Source of the DNA: Watersipora subatra
Lineage: Eukaryota > Bryozoa > Gymnolaemata > Cheilostomatida > Watersiporidae
Direction of reading: 5' to 3'
Length of the DNA stretch: 64,000 nucleotides
Assembly (NCBI RefSeq): GCF_963576615.1
Contig: NC_088714.1
Location: forward strand, 2,232,001-2,296,000
How positions within the stretch are numbered: position 1 is the stretch's first letter; each line of letters starts with the position of its first letter. The notes under the pieces are model-generated. The model did no database searches. It was not told the DNA's origin and worked only from the letters and a program-made list of their open reading frames with translations. Shown piece after piece: positions 1 to 14,031 of this stretch. A program made the position numbers and the translations under genes.

Positions 1-497
1 ATAGTTACTATACATGGATGTACTTATGATATGTATTTTACCTCATATCCTGATACCAATTTCATGTTCAATATAAGGATTGCTTAGTGTAAATGTCTTA
101 TTTTGTATATTTGAGAAAACGTACATATCAAACCTCATAGAAAGCATGTTGACTTCCTAAATTTGACATTGACCGTATAATGGATGCATTTATTAAAATT
201 AATAAATGGCCATCAGTATAGTGGGATTTGACCAATTTTGTCACACATATTTCACTCATTCATTACATGACGATGTTATTAAATTTATGATCTATGTTAT
301 TTATTCTTATGATAGAATAAACCATTTCAGTGTGATGTATCACTTTGGATAACAATTTTTGTGCTTCAGTGCCTTTTTTTCATATGTATGTCATATTTGT
401 ACGCATGCTGTCAAAAGTAGGCTGGTTTAAATCTGCGTGTGCAATGCATACCATGTCCATATTACTTCATTTTTGTGATATTTTAATGCAATCTCAG
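1..497 (+). other. Intron sequence upstream of the first visible EEF1G exon
   Basis: AT-rich sequence without a convincing exon. It ends in a T-rich stretch and the acceptor atctcag just before the exon at 498. The N-terminal part of the EEF1G glutathione-transferase-like domain (roughly the first 55-60 residues in animal orthologues) is absent, so at least one 5' exon and the promoter lie to the left. Confidence 0.7.
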
Positions 498-3400
498 GTC
501 CCTGCTCTGGAGTCTTCTAATGGTGTGTGCTTGAATGAGAGTAATGCCATTGCAAGTTTTGTGGCTAACGAGAAGTTAACTGGATCCACCCCAGAAGAGA
601 GAGCTCAAGTGATGCAATGGATGAACTTTGCTGATGCTGAGATCCTTCCAGGAGTGTGCACATGGGTGTTCCCTTGCATGGGTTTCATGCAATACAATAA
701 ATCTGTAAGTCATCAGGTTTTTTGGCTGGCCAATTGAAAAATTTATATTCATTAATTCCCTGTCACTTTTCACGCTCAACTTGGATGGTTTGGTGTGCCA
801 TTAACCAGGGAAATACCAAAACGACTTCCTATCGTTCCAAATTATCAATCTGATAAATTTGGTCCAAAGGTCACCAACAATAATTGTTACCAATTAGTCG
901 TTATTTTGTCTTAGAACACAGAAAAGGCAAAAGAGGATATATGTTGCGCAATGAAGGTGTTAGATGACAAACTGGCAGGCCAGACTTATCTTACCGGTGA
1001 TCATGTGACACTGGCAGACCTCAGTGTGGCCACCAATCTTCTCCTCGCTTATGAATGGGTGATGGATCCAGCATTTAGAGCTCCATTCCCAAACACTAAC
1101 AGGTGGTTTGAGAAGGTTGTGAATGAGCCTGAAGTCAAGAAGGCATTGCCTGAATTTAAACTCTGTGAAAAGATGGCACAGTTTGATGGTATGTATTGAA
1201 TGGAATGTTTTCTTTTTTGCTGTCCTTATGTGGCTTGGGTTTCCGTAGTATTATTTTGACCAAGTGAGCAAACTAAATTGAAGCTTCATACTAAGAAGTT
1301 TTCCCTCTTATGTACAAAGGCAATAGTTATTGCACTCATAACTTTAGGAGTTATTTTGTCCCTGTTTGTAGCAATATGACTAACATGGTTATTATAATTG
1401 TTTTAGCAGTTAGGATATCAGTAGATGAATTCACCAAAAACCTCTTAGTCTCCATCTAAAATATTTGTCATGTGGCATGTAACGGGTCAGCGCAGCTACG
1501 TTTAAAAACCTAAATTCTACAAGTATTAGGTGTATGTTTTTAAAATTGCGATGTCGTATGCAGGCCATCTATATGTAGGAAATGCTCTCGATTGGTTCTT
1601 ACATGCATACTAATGCATCTAATAGTCATATTTTCTGTGGTAGTTGGACTCGGTAGTCAAGTTTAGAAACTGCCATGCTTTTGGGAGAATCAACATATCG
1701 CACAAAATTTCATCTGATTACGATCTATTGTATAGTTCGTATCCTATCATCATTATGCTATGATGCTTTTACATTGAGTTTCTTCACCTGATATCTACTG
1801 AAGACATCAAGTACTGAGCACTTACATTAGCAGCGGATGTCATTATTGAGATCCTTGCTTATTATTCACCGGTGTGTAATATTTTTGTTATAGCTAAGAA
1901 GTTCGCTGCTGCTGCTAAAAGTGGTACAGAAAAGAAAGGTGGCGAGAAAAAGGAGAAGCCTCAACCGGCAAAAGAACCTAAGGCTAAAGCTCAACCTGCT
2001 CCGGCTGCTGAACAGGTAACTCATTACCTTGTGCTTTAGCCGCTCTAAAGCCAAGAAGTTGCCAATGATGATTAGAACTATTGTAGACGTTTTGTTTATT
2101 TGCATATGAAATTTCTTTTCAACTATATATTTCCATCCATAGCCTGCTGAGCCAAAAAAGGCCAAGAGTCCATTCGAGGCCTTTCCTCAAAGTGAAACAT
2201 TTATTTTGGATGAATGGAAGAAGGTTTACAGCAATGAAGAGACAGTGGAGGTGAGCGCTATGTCTTCCTGGTTGCACATATTCCCTGTTATGCGGTGATG
2301 TGTTTATGTGAATTTCTTCGTCTGAAAAAGTTTTGAAGTAACCTAAAGACAACTGAGCGTCACTTTTTGTACAGATGTTCCTGTCCAAGACAGTTTACAT
2401 GCCTGATTTTTTTAGCAGTGCTCGGCTTGCTAATTTTCTCATTGGGTGTGTCATATGTTATTGCTATTGGTCATAGGTCGCTATGCCCTGGTTCTGGAAA
2501 AACTTTGATGCAGAAAAATATAGTCTCTGGTATGGCGAGTACCAACATGATGATACACTCTCTCCAACAGACTTTATGAATGTGAATCTTATTTCTGGTG
2601 AGTCCATTTTATTAAAAGCTTGAATGGCAACTGAGTACAGTCTTGACCAGTATTGAACTTTTGAACAATAGTTCCGTTATTATTTAATCGTATAGAATAG
2701 AGAGTAAAAAATTCTTTTTTTAATCAAAATTGAGAGTGTTCAATTTTTTTCTTCTCGTATCTCCCATTCTCGTATCTCTAAACATGACGAGTCTGTTGGT
2801 CACTTGTGATAGTCGAAAAATGCTGCATAAATTGTTCGCGCTATTTGGCAGGAAGTATGGGTCACATGATCAGATTACGATTAGATGATTAGACCAACCC
2901 GAGACAAAACTGTAAAGTAGCGAGCGTCTATATTTGATGCGAGCTTTTCGGTAGAACCCGAGGTGTTTGTCATAAACTAGTGCTATGAGATGTTTTATAT
3001 TGAGCCTTTAATTACACGCGATCAAAATTCTAACCACAATGTTTGGCTGTCGTCGAAATAAAGATATTCCAATCTACATCGTTTTCGTGATGGCTGCGAT
3101 TAACTATTCGTTTTTGAGCTTTTAAGATTTAGTAATCACATTTTCACATATTTTGCCCTTACTACACAGCAGAGTAAGACATGGTGAATGTTTTGATACC
3201 AAATAACTGTAATTAATGCAAATTTTTTTGCAAGTCAGCTTTTAAGAAGACCTACTAAAACTTATTCGCGTGTGTGGACATATTCACCTCAAATAAGCTG
3301 AACTTATTTGAGGTGAATTCAAGGTTTGAATTATTCGTACGTCTGTTTTGTAAGAACACCCTACACTACGTACTGCACATGGTACAATATGTTACATTTT

Positions 3401-4694
3401 ATTGCAGATTATAACCACTAAATACATTAAAGTTACTGTAGGTAACTATAATTACTAAGGTTAACATACCATTTTTTTGACTAATTTTTAATATGTAGAG
3501 CACTTGTATAAAAGTGGGATGATTTTCCCTAGGGGGTGTTTGCATCCAAACTACATGTAACTGCGTACGTTAACTACATGTAACTGATTCCCAAAACTGC
3601 AGTTTGGAGAAACCGTCTGTTGAAAATTACGTTGTAGAACAAAATGTTTACCCAAATCATACAGTATGGTCGGTTGACTGGCTGGACAGGTGGACTTACT
3701 ACAACTATCGGTGGTAACTGTAGGCAGTTTCGAGATTGGCTCACTCTTGTAGCAATGCGTTGTCTTCTCATTCATAAGGTTATGGTTAGTTGTAGTCAAT
3801 TAGTGCTAGGCTCTGTAGTGCATAGGAATGCCACTCTCCACACAAAGGTAATTCTTGTCCTTATTCCTGGTATCATCTTAATTGTATATCCCATCTGTAT
3901 TGTTCTGACGTTACCAAACCTGTTTGCAGGAATGCTTCAGCGGTTGGATGGATTAAGAAAATATGGCTTTGGCGTTAGCCTTTATTTCAGTTCTCCCAAG
4001 AAAACTATAAAAGCTGTGTACTTTGCCAGAGGCCCGGAGCTGCCTTTCACTGTAAGTAAATAAGTAAATATTGCCCAATTTACGGCGATCAAGCATAAGT
4101 GGCAGATGTTAAATATTACAAACATTTTTCAACAATAAAATCAATATAAGTACAGTGAAATCTGATTTAAACATTTGTAAGGAGAATGCAAACATCTAAG
4201 CTACAGAGTCTTCCAAGTCGTTGTAGACTAGCCAATTCAAGGACTCGGATCAATTTGATATTTCATAGCTGCCATTTTTAAACCTTTCTTTGTTGATTTG
4301 TGAGGCTATTAATTTTTAGACAGGATCATCGTAAGTTAATTCTTTTATTTGCTGATGATCTTTAGTCATTTTTGTCGTTCTGGTGGAAATTGAAAAAAAG
4401 ATATGAAAATACTAATATCATGAAGCATTTGCAAATGAACTGCGAAACGAAATAAATTGTGCAGCTACATTGCATGGCCATACTTTACTGTAGTTCCTTA
4501 TTGTGACACATTCATTGCTCATATTGATATGTATATTGTAGTTATCTGAAGATTTGAATATCGATGCAGCCTCCTATAAATGGAGAAAATTAGACTTCCA
4601 TGGTGAGTCTGATAGAAAGATCATCACAGAGTATTTCACTTGGGAAGGTGAATACGATGGGCTTACTATGTATGAAGGAAAAGTCTTCAAGTAA
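498..4694 (+). CDS. EEF1G: Translation elongation factor 1-gamma, 3' seven exons (5' partial)
   Basis: Subunit of the eEF1B complex that recharges eEF1A with GTP; the gamma subunit is the structural scaffold. Exons: 498-704, 915-1188, 1894-2015, 2143-2250, 2477-2597, 3930-4051, 4542-4694 (stop TAA 4692-4694). All introns are GT-AG and all phases agree, giving 368 residues. The first exon begins VPALESSNGVCLNESNAIA, the conserved GST-N end, with STWVFP-like CTWVFPCMG. The second has the GST-C motif TLADLS and PNTNRWFEKV and ends LCEKMAQFD. Exon 1894-2015 is the Lys/Ala/Pro-rich linker. The last four exons form the EF1G C-terminal domain (SPFEAFPQSETFILDEWK, WKNFDAEKYSLWYGEYQ, MLQRLDGLRKYGFG, EYFTWEGEY) and end GKVFK, as in orthologues. 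No broken residues are seen. The 1.3-kb intron 2598-3929 carries a dispersed repeat. Confidence 0.97.
3075..3545 (+). repeat. Dispersed repeat copy in an EEF1G intron
   Basis: Two blocks recur elsewhere in the window. About 3080-3250 (TTTTCGTGATGGCTGCGATT onward) matches about 58490-58650. About 3255-3545 (CTACTAAAACTTAT onward) matches the right half of the TIR element at 44357-45289. It contains a 15-bp-arm hairpin, TTCACCTCAAATAAG, at 3284-3318. No terminal inverted repeat is seen here, so this looks like a degraded copy of a longer DNA-element family. Confidence 0.7.
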
Positions 4695-4887
4695 CTTGTG
4701 ATGATGACCACCTTGCTTTATCTCGTGATACTCTCTGTTGAATAGGAACCTCTGTATTACTGATGTTGATCTATAAAATTCTGTTACTTTCCACTGTTTG
4801 TAGCAATGCTAGCAGGCAGACGACCTCTTGTTCAACATTGAGTAAAGATACTTTGTGCAGAACTAGTATTTATTTGTATTCGTCACC

Positions 4888-4893
4888 AATAAA
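4888..4893 (+). terminator. EEF1G polyadenylation signal AATAAA
   Basis: Canonical AATAAA 194 nt after the EEF1G stop codon, in AT-rich 3' UTR. No competing signal is closer to the stop. Confidence 0.75.
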
Positions 4894-5820
4894 TGCAATT
4901 AATTAGGATATAAATCAATGGAAAGGTTTCTTCTGGTGCTGTTGTTGATGGGTCAGTTATAGATCATCAAATTTTACCGTTAGTGTTGAAAGCTCTTCGT
5001 CTAGTTTGGCCGGGTGAGTGCATGCTAGGCAAAATCCCTGCAACAGATTTTAGATAATTTGATAAATTTTCATTAGATATATAAAAATCCTTGTAATTAA
5101 AATACATCTTTGTTTTAAAGAGTGGAGACCTCATGCACTTGGCATCATATCCCTCTCAAGTTAGTCCTGCATAGCTGACAGGTGTGAGACGCAGTTGTAA
5201 CATTGCGTCTAGTATTATTTATTGGCTGAAGGGCACCATTCTTGCTATTTGAATAAATTCTGTCCATAAGTATCAGTGTTTTGTTCGAGCTGTTTAGAAT
5301 AACTAGTAGGTGATTGCTGCAAGCTTTGACAATCATTTAGGCAGGCAGTAAGTGTATCTCGGGTCTCAACTCATTGGTTATGTGAGCTTCAGCTCATGAA
5401 GCCAAAAAACTGCATAACAGCCAACTGCAAATCTAGAGTGACCTTTTTGGACCTAGGTTAAGTCATTGCTAAACATAAGTGAACTTTCTAAACTGAAATT
5501 TCAGATTAACAGAAATGGTTTATGAAATAGATACAACTCAATATTTAACCAATTTTTTGACCTTTTTCCTAGGATTTGACCAGTTGAGGTGTAGTGCATG
5601 CGGCTTGCAGGAGTTATAAAATGCCAACAGCCGCCATACATGTTGGCGAAGAACATTTTTACTTGGGTGTGTCAAAACATGAACAGCATGTTATATTCTA
5701 TATACACAATACTTCTATCCTAAAAATTTAACTTGGTTTGCTCACTCAAAATCCAATACAGCCAATCTTGGACCCCATGTAAAGAGACCCATAGTATGTG
5801 GTAGTTGTGCTATTGTTATT

Positions 5821-5826
5821 TTTATT
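5821..5826 (-). terminator. Probable DCST polyadenylation signal
   Basis: TTTATT on the plus strand reads AATAAA on the minus strand, about 170 nt beyond the proposed DCST stop at 5995. Position and orientation suit the gene; transcript evidence is lacking. Confidence 0.5.
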
Positions 5827-5994
5827 GAAGTGGTCAATTAGGAATTAGTTTGCTTTAATTTATTGAAGCCATCAATTATAAATCGTTAGCATAAGGTAAT
5901 GAGTCGCATACAAGTGGGTTATCCATAAACCATATGTTGTGTTCGTTGAACCAAGTTACATACGCCTACGCTATAGATATACGTAATGTAGAGA

Positions 5995-8900
5995 TTATTT
6001 CAATGCTGTTGACAGCCTCACCTTTACATCATTCCAGCATTCTTGACAGTAAGTCACAGCACACATTTCATTTTTGCACTGCTCTATTTCTGATTTCTTT
6101 AATTTTGTCACACAAACTATACATTTGGTAGAACGGCCTTTGAAGCATGGCAAGCTGAATGCAGGCTTTCGCTAGAAATAATAGCAAGGTTTGGTATTTC
6201 AAAAACTAGTAAATAAGTTTCCTGCTCTAATCTATCAAATGACCATTCAGTGATAGTCTGTCAGCTAAGATATTCTGAGACAAGTCTTTAGTTTGGCTAC
6301 AAGTTGCAAGTGTGAGATTACAGAATGACGAATCTGATCTGCTTCATACGTAAATAGAGCGCAATCTCTACAACCATAAGTTCATTCATTCTGGGATTTA
6401 ATATTTTAGAACCACCATAATTATTCTTCGGGCAAACATTTTTTTAATATGCACTAATTTCTTTGGCCAAAAAACTTTTGATAGCTTGGGTGCAATGGCG
6501 ATAGTAGACATGCAAATATTCTATAGCAGACACTAGCAAATATTATGGTGAACGAGAGGGTCTGAGATCAAATCCACTGTGATGCAGACTCATTATTCCA
6601 TGATTTCAAGAGCTATATCTGGAAAAATACATGGGAGACCAACATTAAGAAATGTACCTTAAATATTGTATAATACTGTATAATAGTGTATAGTTCTAAC
6701 AAATATTATATAATATTGTGTCATTCTAGCAAGTATTGTATAATAGTGTATAATTCTAGGTGTCAATGTTGATCAATAAACACACTCACTTCTATCTCTT
6801 GTTGTATCACGTTTCTTCTGATTGTGTGGCGAGCGTGGTGCAAATATCCCTTACGCTTCTTCAGCATATCGTTGTAGAGATGAAGTTGTCTTCTTTTCTC
6901 CCTCTGTTAACATAAATTCATAATCTGGGAAACTCAAGGAAGGCATTAGCATTGCTGATTTCAACGGCTTGGGAGGAGCCTGAGAAATCTTCAGTTTCCT
7001 TTATTCCTTCAAAACTGCACATATGGTAGACAAGTCTATATGTAAAAACAAAACCAGAAGAGTTGAAGAAGTGTCAAATATTTAAAAGAGAGCTGTAGAT
7101 TGAAATGAAATGGCTAAATTTTAAAAAGATTTTTTGAAGATTTGGTAGTGCTTCACGTAGACTCGAACCACTCAACTGTCATTCACGCTAAGACTAACTT
7201 TTACTAGAACATTCCAAGAATCGGTTTCTACCAAACTAAACTAGAAAGGTTTGAGTCTGGTGAATTTAAACTTTTGCTATTATACTCATGGTATACACTG
7301 TTACAGCTTAGCTGTATTTAAGAGCTTCATGTTCCAATCTGAGCAATAATTTCTGTCACTTTGATAAATTATGCAGATTGGTTATAAAACATTTTTGATG
7401 TTTGAAGAGTATATGGAGCAGAATCTGTGTAACACTACACACATTGACAATATTTCTGATAATTGAAAATTCGCTACATATCTGACGATACTCTTTCTAA
7501 CTCGCAATAGCCAGCATTTCATTATGCGTTGCTTAGAAACTAACAACTAATTCCATAAATATCAGGTTTTCATGCTACAACAATAAGAAATTCGTTGAAT
7601 GGACAGCAAATTAATGCAAATCGAGAAATGAATTTGTGGAGCTTACAAACCTTGCGATAAAATGCTGCAGCTATAACTCTTCGTAGCCTGAGGCCATAAG
7701 CTTCGAATAGAGCGAGCAGTAGTTGAGCTGCAGCAATGAGTAACACTTGGGCCAAATACTGCCAATGTATCTTCTGTGATCTAGGCAGGCATACTACAAT
7801 CATATTGTGACAATAATGAAGAAGAAATGCTGTTTTGCTGATGGATGAACTAAAGGCTATATTAAGTCATTATACATAGGAAAGGCGCAAAACATTTTCA
7901 ATGAATAATTAGAAAACGTAAAAATATTTGCAAGATCTATCAAGTAGAAAATTAGAACTCTATTATTTATTTCACGCATGCCCTGAGGCTATTGCAAGGA
8001 AATAAAGTATAACAGAGATTCTACCGTCATTGCTCAAGAGATTCTGGCTGTCATAGGTATAGTTTAAACCTTCCACCATCTTTCTCACTGTATCAGAAAC
8101 TGCACCATTTCCCGACACATATACTGTCAGTGAGTTATGACCTAAACAAACAGCAGTTAACCTAATTACTGGCAAAAAACATGACATTAAATTTGGAAGA
8201 GCGTATATTCAGATATGACTGTATTCAAGGAACACACTAAAGAATTAATCAAAGGTGTACAGCTATCAGGATCTACACCCTTACAGATACAATAACAACA
8301 GCTGTAGTCTAGGTCAGAGCAAACAAAAAAAAACGATTGAAAAGTTCCATTAAAGTGAGTGAATTACAGGTCAAGAGTTTTCCGATGATCATGCTAGTAG
8401 TGAGATTAGTAGTGATACTAGCAGTGAGACTGGAAGAAAGGCTAGCAGTAGTGAGTGTACCCTACTTGAATGGAAAGTTATATTTCCCTGGTGGCTCTAA
8501 GGTTTAAAACCTTTTCAAAAACACAATGTTTATCACCTATGTGTTAAAAATTGGTCAAGTTTTGCCTAAAGGTTTAATAAATAAAATTTTGTAGAAAAAA
8601 GAGCAGATAACTCCAAAATAGGCTTACCTTCTTGGACTATGTCTATTCTACCGTGAGCATGAATGACCTCAAGCACCTGATAAAGAATTGAGTCAAGTCC
8701 AAATATTAATCCTGCCACCATAAGCCTCAACAGACAAGTGGACACATTCTTGGTCTGAGTGATCAGAAAGAAATGTTTAAAGTAAGTATGCGATTCAAAG
8801 AGGCAGTAGACGAGAAGGTTTAGTGACAGGCATGGAAAGACCCCTGCTGTTACCGTAAGGGGTGAATTAATTCGCAAGTAAGACAATGCAGCAAAAATGT

Positions 8901-11332
8901 AATGGAAGCTAAAAATAATTACGCTGTTCTCAATAGAATGTTGGCAGTTGAAGTATCGGTAGTACAGCACTTGTTTTTAAAAATTAGCATCACAAATTAT
9001 GTAAGACACACAATTAAAAAGGTATAGATTGAAGACAAAAATTTTGACATCTAGAAGTCTCACCAAACTTTTCTTCTCAGCAGAAATCAGTTTCTTTGAT
9101 GAAACAATCACAATCTCTTTTAATTCATAAGTTTTCAGAGGTAGTAGAGTTCTTTTGTTCTGCAAAACACTATTTTGCGTGTGGTGGATACTAAACAGTT
9201 TTGCCCGCCCTCTTTTTTGTCATATTTGTAGATTATGCTTACACTGCCAAAAACCCGAAACTATATCTATACAGGATTTGATTAAGCCAATCTACTACTT
9301 GTAGTTGCAGGGTGCTAATTATCGTATATTTATTAGTCTCAAGTGTACTAGTAGTGCTAGAGTATTATCACGGCTGCCTAATTTTCCGAACAGCTTCATG
9401 CGCTGTTCTATTGCTGCAACATTCTGCCTATTTATCCGACTGTTCAGTTGGCAACCCATTAGTTTGATGTTACCTACTGTATTAGATTGCTTAGTAGGTA
9501 AATACATGCGACTTCAGTAGACTAGTTTATGTGTTGCAGTTTTCAGAATAAAAATTATCTACTAAACAACTAGGAGGCAAAGAAATAACATCTAATCAAG
9601 TATTTAATTAGGTTTGGAATGAGTGAAAAATGTTACTTAATTAACTAACTACTTAACAATGACTCACTCATGATTCTGCATGTGATGGTGTGAATCGGTG
9701 CTGTTTTCATAACCTAGTTAGTCATAATGATACAAAGAAGTGACATCTGACAAACTTACCTGCTCTTTCCGGCAGAGATCTATACTTTTAAAGTATTTAG
9801 TCACGTATAGATTATCAAATTGGATATCTGTTCTGTATTTGTTATGGTACCTGGCAAACACGATGATATACTTGTTTAATCATTGTATTAGAAATACGTT
9901 AATTGTTAGAAATGGACAAAAATTACTAAGACAATCTACTACCGTATCGAAGAAAATGCAAGCCCTAAATTTTAAAAACAGAATCGCTATAAGGGTGATT
10001 AACAGTAATCAAAAAACTTATATGTTGAGTCAGCGTGTCATTTCCTGTAGATGATAGAATAAACGTCACAATCACTAACCATTGCAAAGCGATCTAGCTT
10101 AAAATTAAGCAGCCTGTTTCAGTTTCCATGACAACTAACTTGACATGATGACTTGGCCTTTTCAAGGTCATCGAAAAAAAATGGAACGACTTTAATTATG
10201 TAAAAAACTTACACCCATGCCTTTCGAATGACAAGAATGAATGTGAAAGCAAGAAGTCTTTGAATAGTGAGAGAGATAAACTCCATAAACCTTTTTTTCT
10301 GATCAAAATCGTGCTTAATGCCTTTGGTGACATCCTGCTGGGAAGTCTGATTAACCTGTCTGTCGTACGCCACTCCCTTCAACATAACACAAAACAAGTA
10401 TATTTTCTGTCATATAACCTGTTTGTTACAATGGCAACCAGCTATGCACAAGTTTAGCCAAACAGTCTACCAAAAAACAATTGTTTGCTTGATGAGGTGA
10501 AAATGTAGGAAGTTAGGCTAAGAGTTGAATAAAATACAAAACAAGTAAAATACATGAAGTAATGAGAAACAGAGTTCTTGCATAAATATTGTCATATAGG
10601 CAAAACTTTTTGAATTAGAATCCTGGATGTACCATAGGATAAACTACAGCTACCAGCAAAATGTATTAACAAACCCATTAATTAGAGCTCTCCAACAGAT
10701 AGTCACCTGTAGAAAGTGCTATAGAGCTAGAAAAGAACTACAGCTATAATAGAGATGTTCTAACAAAACCATTAATCACAGCGAGGATGAAAGGAGAGAG
10801 AGGGGGGGGGGAAGAGAGGAAGAGAGAGGGAAATAAAGAGGGGAAGAGAGAAGAGAAGCGAGGGGAGAAAAGATTGAAGGAGAGGGGGGAGAGGGAAAGG
10901 GGGAGAGGGAAGGGTGATAGCGGCAGAGAAAGGGGTGGTGAAAGAGGGGGAAGGGGAAGAGGGTTGGGGAGACGGGGGAGAGGGTTGGGGAGAGGAGGGA
11001 GACTTATGGGATAAGGGAAGACGAGAAGGATGAGAAAGGAGAGAGAGAGAGAAAGAAGAGAAGGAGAGAGATAGGGAACGAGAGCAAGGGTAAGAAAAAG
11101 ATGAGAAGGAGAAAGAGAAGTGGTATATTTAGAGGGAGAGAGGGAGAGAAGAGAAAGAGGGAAAAGAATGAGGAAGGAAAAAGGAAAGAGAGGAAGGAGA
11201 GAATGAAAGAGAGGGTAAGAGAGAGAAAGGGAAAGAGAGCAAGGGGGAGAAAAAAGAGGAGAGGGAGAAAGAGAAGTGGTATATTTAGAGGGAAAGAGAG
11301 AGAGAAAAGGGAGAGGGGGAAGGAAAGAGAGA

Positions 11333-11385
<53 letters not shown>

Positions 11386-13836
11386 GGAAAGAGAGAGAAA
11401 GAGAGTAAGAGAGATAGAGTAAGAGAACAAGGGTAAGAAAAAGAGTAAAGGGAGAAAGAGAAGAGGTAGATGTAGGGGGAGAGAAGGGGAGGGGAAAAGT
11501 GAGAATGAAAACAGAAAGAGGAAGAAAGGAGAGAGGAAGATAGAGAGAAAGAGGGAAAGAGATGAACGGTGAGAAAAAGAAGAGAGGGAGAAAGAGAAGT
11601 GCTATATTTAGGAGAAGAGAGGGGAATTAAAAGGAGAAGGGAAGGATGAGAAAGAAAAGAGAGTGAGAGGGGGGAAAGAGAGCAAGGGTGAAAAAAAGAG
11701 AGGAGACAAAGAAGTGGTATATTTTGTAGTCGCAAAAATAATACGTCAGCAAGAAAGCAAAACTCTTGTCTTTGGTGTTAGGGCAGAGAAAATCATATAA
11801 ACACGATCATCAGTGACCCACCTGCACACGGAATTTCACCTCTTCCATACTTCCACTAGATGCTACTAACATTTCATGAGTGTCGAATGACTCAGCCAAA
11901 TCAGGGCTGATTGCTTTTTTCGAGCTGCACTCAGACTCCGCATCAGCTGTAATAACATTGTCACTATCACTTATAAAATTTCTATTTGGAGTTATCTGCC
12001 ATTGCTCCAAAAGTCTCACAAACATTCAATATCTGGCTCTTCCTCATACTTAGTAGCCTCTATCAATGCCTCAGAACTATTGGTGGTATCTCATAGTAAC
12101 TATTACCTAGTACAGTAAAATCTAACGACTATTAACCATTCATAGTAGTTAGTAGTGACTCATAATAACTAATAACCACTTATAGTAATTATTAGTAACT
12201 CATAATAACTAGTAATCACTCATAATAGCGAGTAGTAACTCATACCAACTAGTAGCCACTCATAGTTAATAGAAGTCACTCATAACAACAGATAACCACT
12301 CATAGTAGCTTGCAGTAACTCATAACAACTAGTATCCACTCATGGCAAGTAGTAGCAACTAACAACAATTAGCAACCACTCATAGAAACTAGTAGTAACT
12401 CATACTAACTAGTAACTACTCATAGTAGCTAGCAGTCGCTCATAATAACTAGTAGTCACTAATATTAACTATTAGTAACTCATAATAACTAGTAACCACC
12501 CATAGTAACTATTAATAACTCATAATAACTAGTAACCACTCATAGTAACTAGTAGTCACTCATAACAACTAGTAATCACTCATAATGACTAGTAACTACT
12601 CATAGTAACTAGTGGTCATACATAACAACTAGTGAACATTCATAGTAATTACTAGCCTTTCGTGGTAACTAACAGTGATTCATAGTAACAAGTAGCCACT
12701 TTGAGTAACTAGTAATTGCTCATAGTACCTAGAAGTCACTTACAATAAATAACAGTCAATCATAGCAAGCAATATTTGATTATAGTGGCTAACAATTATA
12801 ACTAGTGATAAAAAGTCACTCATGGTAAGAAGCAATCATTTATAGTAGAGAGTATACCTCAGAGTTGAAACTTTTTGTAAACTTATGAAATTTGATTTAA
12901 ACGAACCTGAGTATGCGTTAAAAATCCTACATGAATTAGATGTATGGGATATAATATACAAGTATATATAAAATCCTCTATGAGCGAGATGTGTGGGATA
13001 TAATACATATATAATATATTATATATATATTATATCATATAATATATTATTTAGATATATAATATATTATAGATATAATATAATAATTGTACATTGTACA
13101 ATGTTTATTACATATTTACATTGTAAATTTACATTATATACTGTACAATATGAGATGTACATGATAATTTGTACATTGTACATTACATATATACATTGTG
13201 CATTGTACACATACATATGTGAACTATAACTCATTTGTTACTCACGAACTATCTGAGAACAACTTGAGCCGTTGTCGAGTGATTCACAGATGGCTCTTTT
13301 GTTTTTGATGATAAATCTATACCCCTTGACTTCACTGGTGCATTTAGTTACTACTTCTTCATACTCCGCCAGACAGTCTGCTTCTGCTTGGTCAAACATT
13401 TCTACAAATTAACGCAGTTTTCACATGCCTGCATATATAATCTTCTATGTACTTATATTTCTTAAAGTGTAAATTTCTTAAAGTATTTCCCTATGTATGC
13501 ATTCCAGCTATAGTTATTAAAATCTTGGTATAAAGAATTCATAACTGAAGAAGATTTGATCTCATAAACGACCGTTTGTCAGTCTGACGCCCTATCCAAT
13601 AGGCCACAGAAAATGAGTTGATAGCTTGCCGACAGAAGTCGCTATATGAGAGCACATACTCAACGGTTGTGCATACCATGTAGGGTGATTGCAGAAGTGA
13701 TTGTCATTAGTTAGCTTACTAAAATTTTCCATTGGCAATAGACCAGGCTAATAGCAAGTGGCAAGCAAATCTCATTACTTCTCATTGTTTATAGGCTGAT
13801 TTTTAATACTTGGGCAATGCCGAGTAAGACAGCTAG

Positions 13837-13897
<61 letters not shown>

Positions 13898-14000
13898 GGA
13901 AGTCAACTCTCATTGGTAATGGGATTTGTGTCCCTTGCCAAAGCTCTGAGCTGCACTGATGAGGCTTCAATAGCCGAAACAGTACTGTCTGTAGCATGAG

Positions 14001-14031
<31 letters not shown>

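Larger units (their letters stand above)
4695..5994. other. Convergent 3' intergenic region between EEF1G and DCST
   Basis: Contains the EEF1G 3' UTR from the left and the DCST 3' UTR from the right. Short open frames here (for example around 5145-5336 on the minus strand) show no conserved residues. No repeat array or RNA gene is recognised. Confidence 0.6.

Noticed and set aside
498-1188. Stand-alone glutathione transferase
   Set aside because: The exons continue in phase into the Lys-rich linker and EF1G C-terminal domain, so the GST-like region belongs to EEF1G.
3644-4063. 139-codon plus-strand frame before an EEF1G exon
   Set aside because: Only its 3' part (from 3930) is conserved; the rest is read-through of the intron.
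10744-11735. Open frames of 228-243 codons rich in Ser/Leu/Pro
   Set aside because: Low-complexity translation of the polypurine tract.
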